Positions 61,758 through 64,000 of a stretch of DNA of 64,000 bases are shown here, piece after piece; position 1 is the stretch's first letter; every line of letters begins with the position of its first letter. Below the pieces are notes generated by a model that worked only from the letters and a program-made list of their open reading frames with translations, did not search any database and had not been told where the DNA came from. The translations under genes and the position numbers were made by a program. The stretch is from Bradyrhizobium sp. Lineage in GTDB: Bacteria > Pseudomonadota > Alphaproteobacteria > Rhizobiales > Xanthobacteraceae. The stretch is taken from NCBI GenBank assembly GCA_028290305.1, contig JAQGKC010000027.1:6174-70173 (forward strand). The letters are read 5' to 3'.

Positions 61758-62837
61758 TCAGTAAACCGGGTTGTATTTATCGACGTTGGCCTTGCTGATG
61801 AAAACGGTGCCGGTCGAGTCGACGATCTCGGGAAGCAGGGCCTCGTCGATGTGGGCGTTGATCGGCTTGCCGTCCAGCGCCATCATCAGCGCGGCGGCGC
61901 CGTAATAGGCTTCCTGGTAGGGAAGGTAGGCCATCGTGGAAGCCCATTTGCCGGACTTGACTTTTTCGACGCCGACCTTGGTGGCGCCGCCGGAGAAGAT
62001 GTTGACATCCTTGCCCGGCGTCTTGCCCGCGGCCACGACGGCCTGCTCGACGCCGCGGGACATGTCATCCCAGGAGGAGATGACGATGTTGATATTGGGA
62101 TGCGCCAGCAACGCGTCCTGGATCTTCTTCAGCGCAATGCGCGGATCGAAATTGGCGGGCTCATCGACGACGACCTTAACGTTCGGATATTTAGCGGCGG
62201 CTTTCTTGATCGCGTTCTCCCAATAGGTGAACAGATCGGAACCGACGAAGCCACCGACCGCCGCGACCTCGCAGTTTCCCTTGCAGGAGGCGAATGCGTT
62301 GTCGAGCATGTTGTCGAAATGGTAGGGGCCTTGCATGGTGAGCGTGGCCGCAAGCCCCGGCGTGTAGTCCGGATCGCCGCACATCGCGATATCTAACGAG
62401 ACCACCGGTTTCCCGGTGGGCTTCAGCAGACGATTGTAGAGACCGCATCCCGGTTGCGCCGCCGCCGGTCCGAACAGATAGCCCTCGAAGCCTTCCGTGA
62501 CGGCATTCTCGACCACCTTCGCCTGGGTCGCCGGGCTGAAGTTCGCATCGAATATCTTGAATTCGAAACCGTATTTCTTGGCCGCAGCCTTGAGACCCGC
62601 GAGGCGTGCCAGGCAATAGGGATTGTCCACGCACTCGGTGAGATAGGCGATCCGATATTTCTTCTTCGGAGTCGTGAAGGTCTTGTCGTAATCAACGACG
62701 GCTTTCGCGGCCGCCGACATTTCCACCGCACTCGCTTTGATGTTGCTGCCCGCGAGGCCGACAACGAAAACGAGCGCGACCGCAAAAGCGCGCGCGATCA
62801 CGCTGCATGATGCTGCCATTGTGAGTCTGTGCGTCAT
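61758..62837 (-). CDS. Ribose-type ABC transporter substrate-binding protein
   Basis: The 359-residue precursor has a signal peptide (MTHRLTMAASCSVIARAF, hydrophobic stretch, cleavage near ASA about residue 36) and the Peripla_BP_4 fold: KYRIAYLTECVDNPYCLARLAGLKAAAKKYGFEF, GYLFGPAAAQPG and ISSWDDMSRGVEQAV. AGAGGA lies 6 bases before the ATG; an ATG 11 codons earlier has no such site. It is the first gene of the minus-strand transporter operon and is divergent from a LysR-type regulator. CUT2-type binding proteins usually take sugars, but the ligand here could be another small polar compound. Confidence 0.9.
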   Translation of the reverse strand: MTHRLTMAASCSVIARAFAVALVFVVGLAGSNIKASAVEMSAAAKAVVDYDKTFTTPKKKYRIAYLTECVDNPYCLARLAGLKAAAKKYGFEFKIFDANFSPATQAKVVENAVTEGFEGYLFGPAAAQPGCGLYNRLLKPTGKPVVSLDIAMCGDPDYTPGLAATLTMQGPYHFDNMLDNAFASCKGNCEVAAVGGFVGSDLFTYWENAIKKAAAKYPNVKVVVDEPANFDPRIALKKIQDALLAHPNINIVISSWDDMSRGVEQAVVAAGKTPGKDVNIFSGGATKVGVEKVKSGKWASTMAYLPYQEAYYGAAALMMALDGKPINAHIDEALLPEIVDSTGTVFISKANVDKYNPVY

Positions 62838-62938
62838 TCTCGTTCCTCTGGGATCATTGGTTGCATTCACCTGCTAAGGCGGAAGGCGGCTACCCTGCGG
62901 ATGGCGTTGAACAAGAGTGAAGCTGGGGTCACGCGTTT

Positions 62939-62955
62939 GTAAATTTGCATTTTAC
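62939..62955. promoter_or_regulatory. Candidate LysR-regulator dyad
   Basis: GTAAA and TTTAC form an interrupted dyad around TTTGCAT, about in the middle of the divergent region between the transporter operon and the LysR gene. The T-rich dyad matches the loose T-N11-A style of LysR sites, and the location fits shared control of both genes. Confidence 0.4.
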
Positions 62956-63087
62956 GATCTATGATCTCGGAAATCCCGAATGATCTTCGGCTAAGAATGA
63001 TGCAGCGGTGCAGAAATATGCTTCATGAATAAGCTGGAGACCGGCAGCGCGCATGAACTTCAATCGCTCCATGGGCCCCATCGGTTC

Positions 63088-64000
63088 ATGGCTTCTGTTA
63101 CGCTTCGCCAAATTCGATATTTCGTCGCGGTGGCTGAGACCGGGAAGATCAGCGCCGCCGCTTCCATGGTCGGCATTTCGCCATCTGCGGTGACCGAGGC
63201 GATCGGGGAACTCACTGCCATATCGGGAATGAAGCTGTTCGAGCGCCATCCGCGCGGCCTCACGCTCACCTACGAGGGCCACCGACTCCTCGCTCATTGC
63301 AGGGACATCCTCTCTGCCGTAGAGAGCGCCGGCTATGCCATGACGCGACCAATCAACGATATTTCGGGCAGTATCCAGCTCGCCGTTACCATCACGATCA
63401 TGGGATATTTTCTGGCGCCCTTGCTCGCCCGCTTTCATCAGCGTTTCCCCGCCATCGAAGTGTCGATCCAGGAAGCGAAGCGAAGCGACATCGAGGCCGG
63501 TCTTGTTTCCGGAAAATATGAGCTCGGGCTGATGCTGGTGTCGAACCTGTCCCAGCACGCTAATGTGGCCAGTCATACGCTGGTTCGCTCCATGCGCCGG
63601 CTCTGGCTGCCGCCCAAGCATCCGCTACTCGATGCCGAAATCATCACGTTGGCCGATGTCGCCCGGCAGCCTTACATCCAGCTTCTGATCGACGACGCTG
63701 AAAGCTCGACACATTCCTACTGGAGCGCCCACAAGCTCGAACCCAATATCTTCGTGCGAACCGAGTCGGTTGAAGCGGTGCGAGGTCTGATCGCGTCCCG
63801 TAATGGCGTCACGATCCTGTCTGACATGATGTATCGGCCGTGGTCGCTCGAAGGAGACCGGATCGAGGTTCGCGAGGTTGTTGCGAATATTCCCACCATG
63901 AACGCCGGCATCGCCTGGCCCCGTGCCAAAGCCCTCAGTCTTGCGGCCGAGACCTTTGTCGAATTCTGTCGTATCGAATGCGAGAGTGGCCGGATCGGTG
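63088..64000 (+). CDS. LysR-family regulator (3' end beyond the window)
   Basis: The frame encodes about 304 residues with a standard LysR layout: VTLRQIRYFVAVAETGKISAAASMVGISPSAVTEAIGEL (winged helix), RLLAHCRDILSAVE, and an effector domain ending near FVEFCRIECESG. No stop is seen before 64000, so the last residues are missing. ATG at 63088 fits family length; an in-frame ATG at 63025 would add 21 residues without a ribosome site. It is divergent from the ribose-type transporter operon and is the likely controller of it. Confidence 0.87.
   Translation, partial: MASVTLRQIRYFVAVAETGKISAAASMVGISPSAVTEAIGELTAISGMKLFERHPRGLTLTYEGHRLLAHCRDILSAVESAGYAMTRPINDISGSIQLAVTITIMGYFLAPLLARFHQRFPAIEVSIQEAKRSDIEAGLVSGKYELGLMLVSNLSQHANVASHTLVRSMRRLWLPPKHPLLDAEIITLADVARQPYIQLLIDDAESSTHSYWSAHKLEPNIFVRTESVEAVRGLIASRNGVTILSDMMYRPWSLEGDRIEVREVVANIPTMNAGIAWPRAKALSLAAETFVEFCRIECESGRIG

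Noticed and set aside
60827..61798. 323-codon open frame on the plus strand
   Set aside because: It is antisense to the RbsA-like ATPase and has no recognisable domain.
1..64000. tRNA, rRNA, integrase, transposase or plasmid replication genes
   Set aside because: None was recognised on either strand, so I do not call the region a genomic island or plasmid despite its mosaic look.

Overview
The window looks like accessory, catabolic DNA from an alphaproteobacterium of the Bradyrhizobium / Rhodopseudomonas / Afipia type. This is inferred from the GC-rich codon use, the many solute-binding proteins without transporters, the CoA-transferase and acyl-CoA dehydrogenase repertoire, and a cluster of AATTCCCTG motifs of a kind I associate with Bradyrhizobium genomes. 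No rRNA, tRNA, transposase, phage gene or CRISPR array is visible. Composition is patchy by eye: roughly 3.8-5.4 kb and 13-19 kb are less GC-rich than 22-27 kb and 38-62 kb (not computed).

Region 1 (1-12.4 kb) holds aromatic-ring and acyl-CoA catabolism. It has a Rieske ring-hydroxylating oxygenase with its reductase (cut by the left edge), a LigK/RraA-type aldolase, a carotenoid/lignostilbene-type cleavage oxygenase, IclR and GntR/FCD regulators, an acyl-CoA dehydrogenase with a class III CoA-transferase, two paralogous orphan Liv-type binding proteins and a flavin reductase-like protein. Region 2 (13-21 kb) could form a phenylpropanoid side-chain route: an aldehyde dehydrogenase, an MFS transporter, a third orphan binding protein, a LysR regulator, a CoA-transferase, and a protein close to hydroxycinnamoyl-CoA hydratase-lyase. 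Region 3 (21.5-27.8 kb) is a tightly overlapping molybdenum-hydroxylase operon (alpha/beta hydrolase, CoxG-like, FAD, Mo and 2Fe-2S subunits) followed by an MFS transporter. Region 4 (28-35.3 kb) is looser: a citrate-synthase-fold lyase, a large orphan PAS/GAF histidine kinase, a tripartite-type binding protein, decayed genes and the AATTCCCTG repeats.

Region 5 (35.3-53.9 kb) is the most interesting part: about 18 kb, all on the plus strand. It starts with a solute-binding-protein homologue that has no signal peptide, overlapping by 4 bp a regulator with two GntR-type winged helices. Next come a PotABCD-type ABC transporter with two unequal ATPases, two dehydrogenases, HyuAB (ATP-dependent hydantoinase/oxoprolinase), a cyclase-family amidase, and LamB/YcsF - BCCP - biotin carboxylase - AHS1 - AHS2. 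The last four proteins together match the domain set of urea carboxylase, so the cluster may import an N-containing ring compound (lactam, imide or hydantoin) and open it, with biotin-dependent carboxylation as one step. Region 6 (54.4-64 kb) continues the theme with a cytosine-deaminase-like amidohydrolase, two amidases, an internally deleted amidohydrolase, and a ribose-type ABC transporter divergent from a LysR regulator.

Most module junctions carry a gene scar: truncated esterase, acyl-CoA dehydrogenase, LivG, LysR, OYE-like and amidohydrolase remnants. The region therefore looks assembled by repeated recombination rather than inherited as one block.
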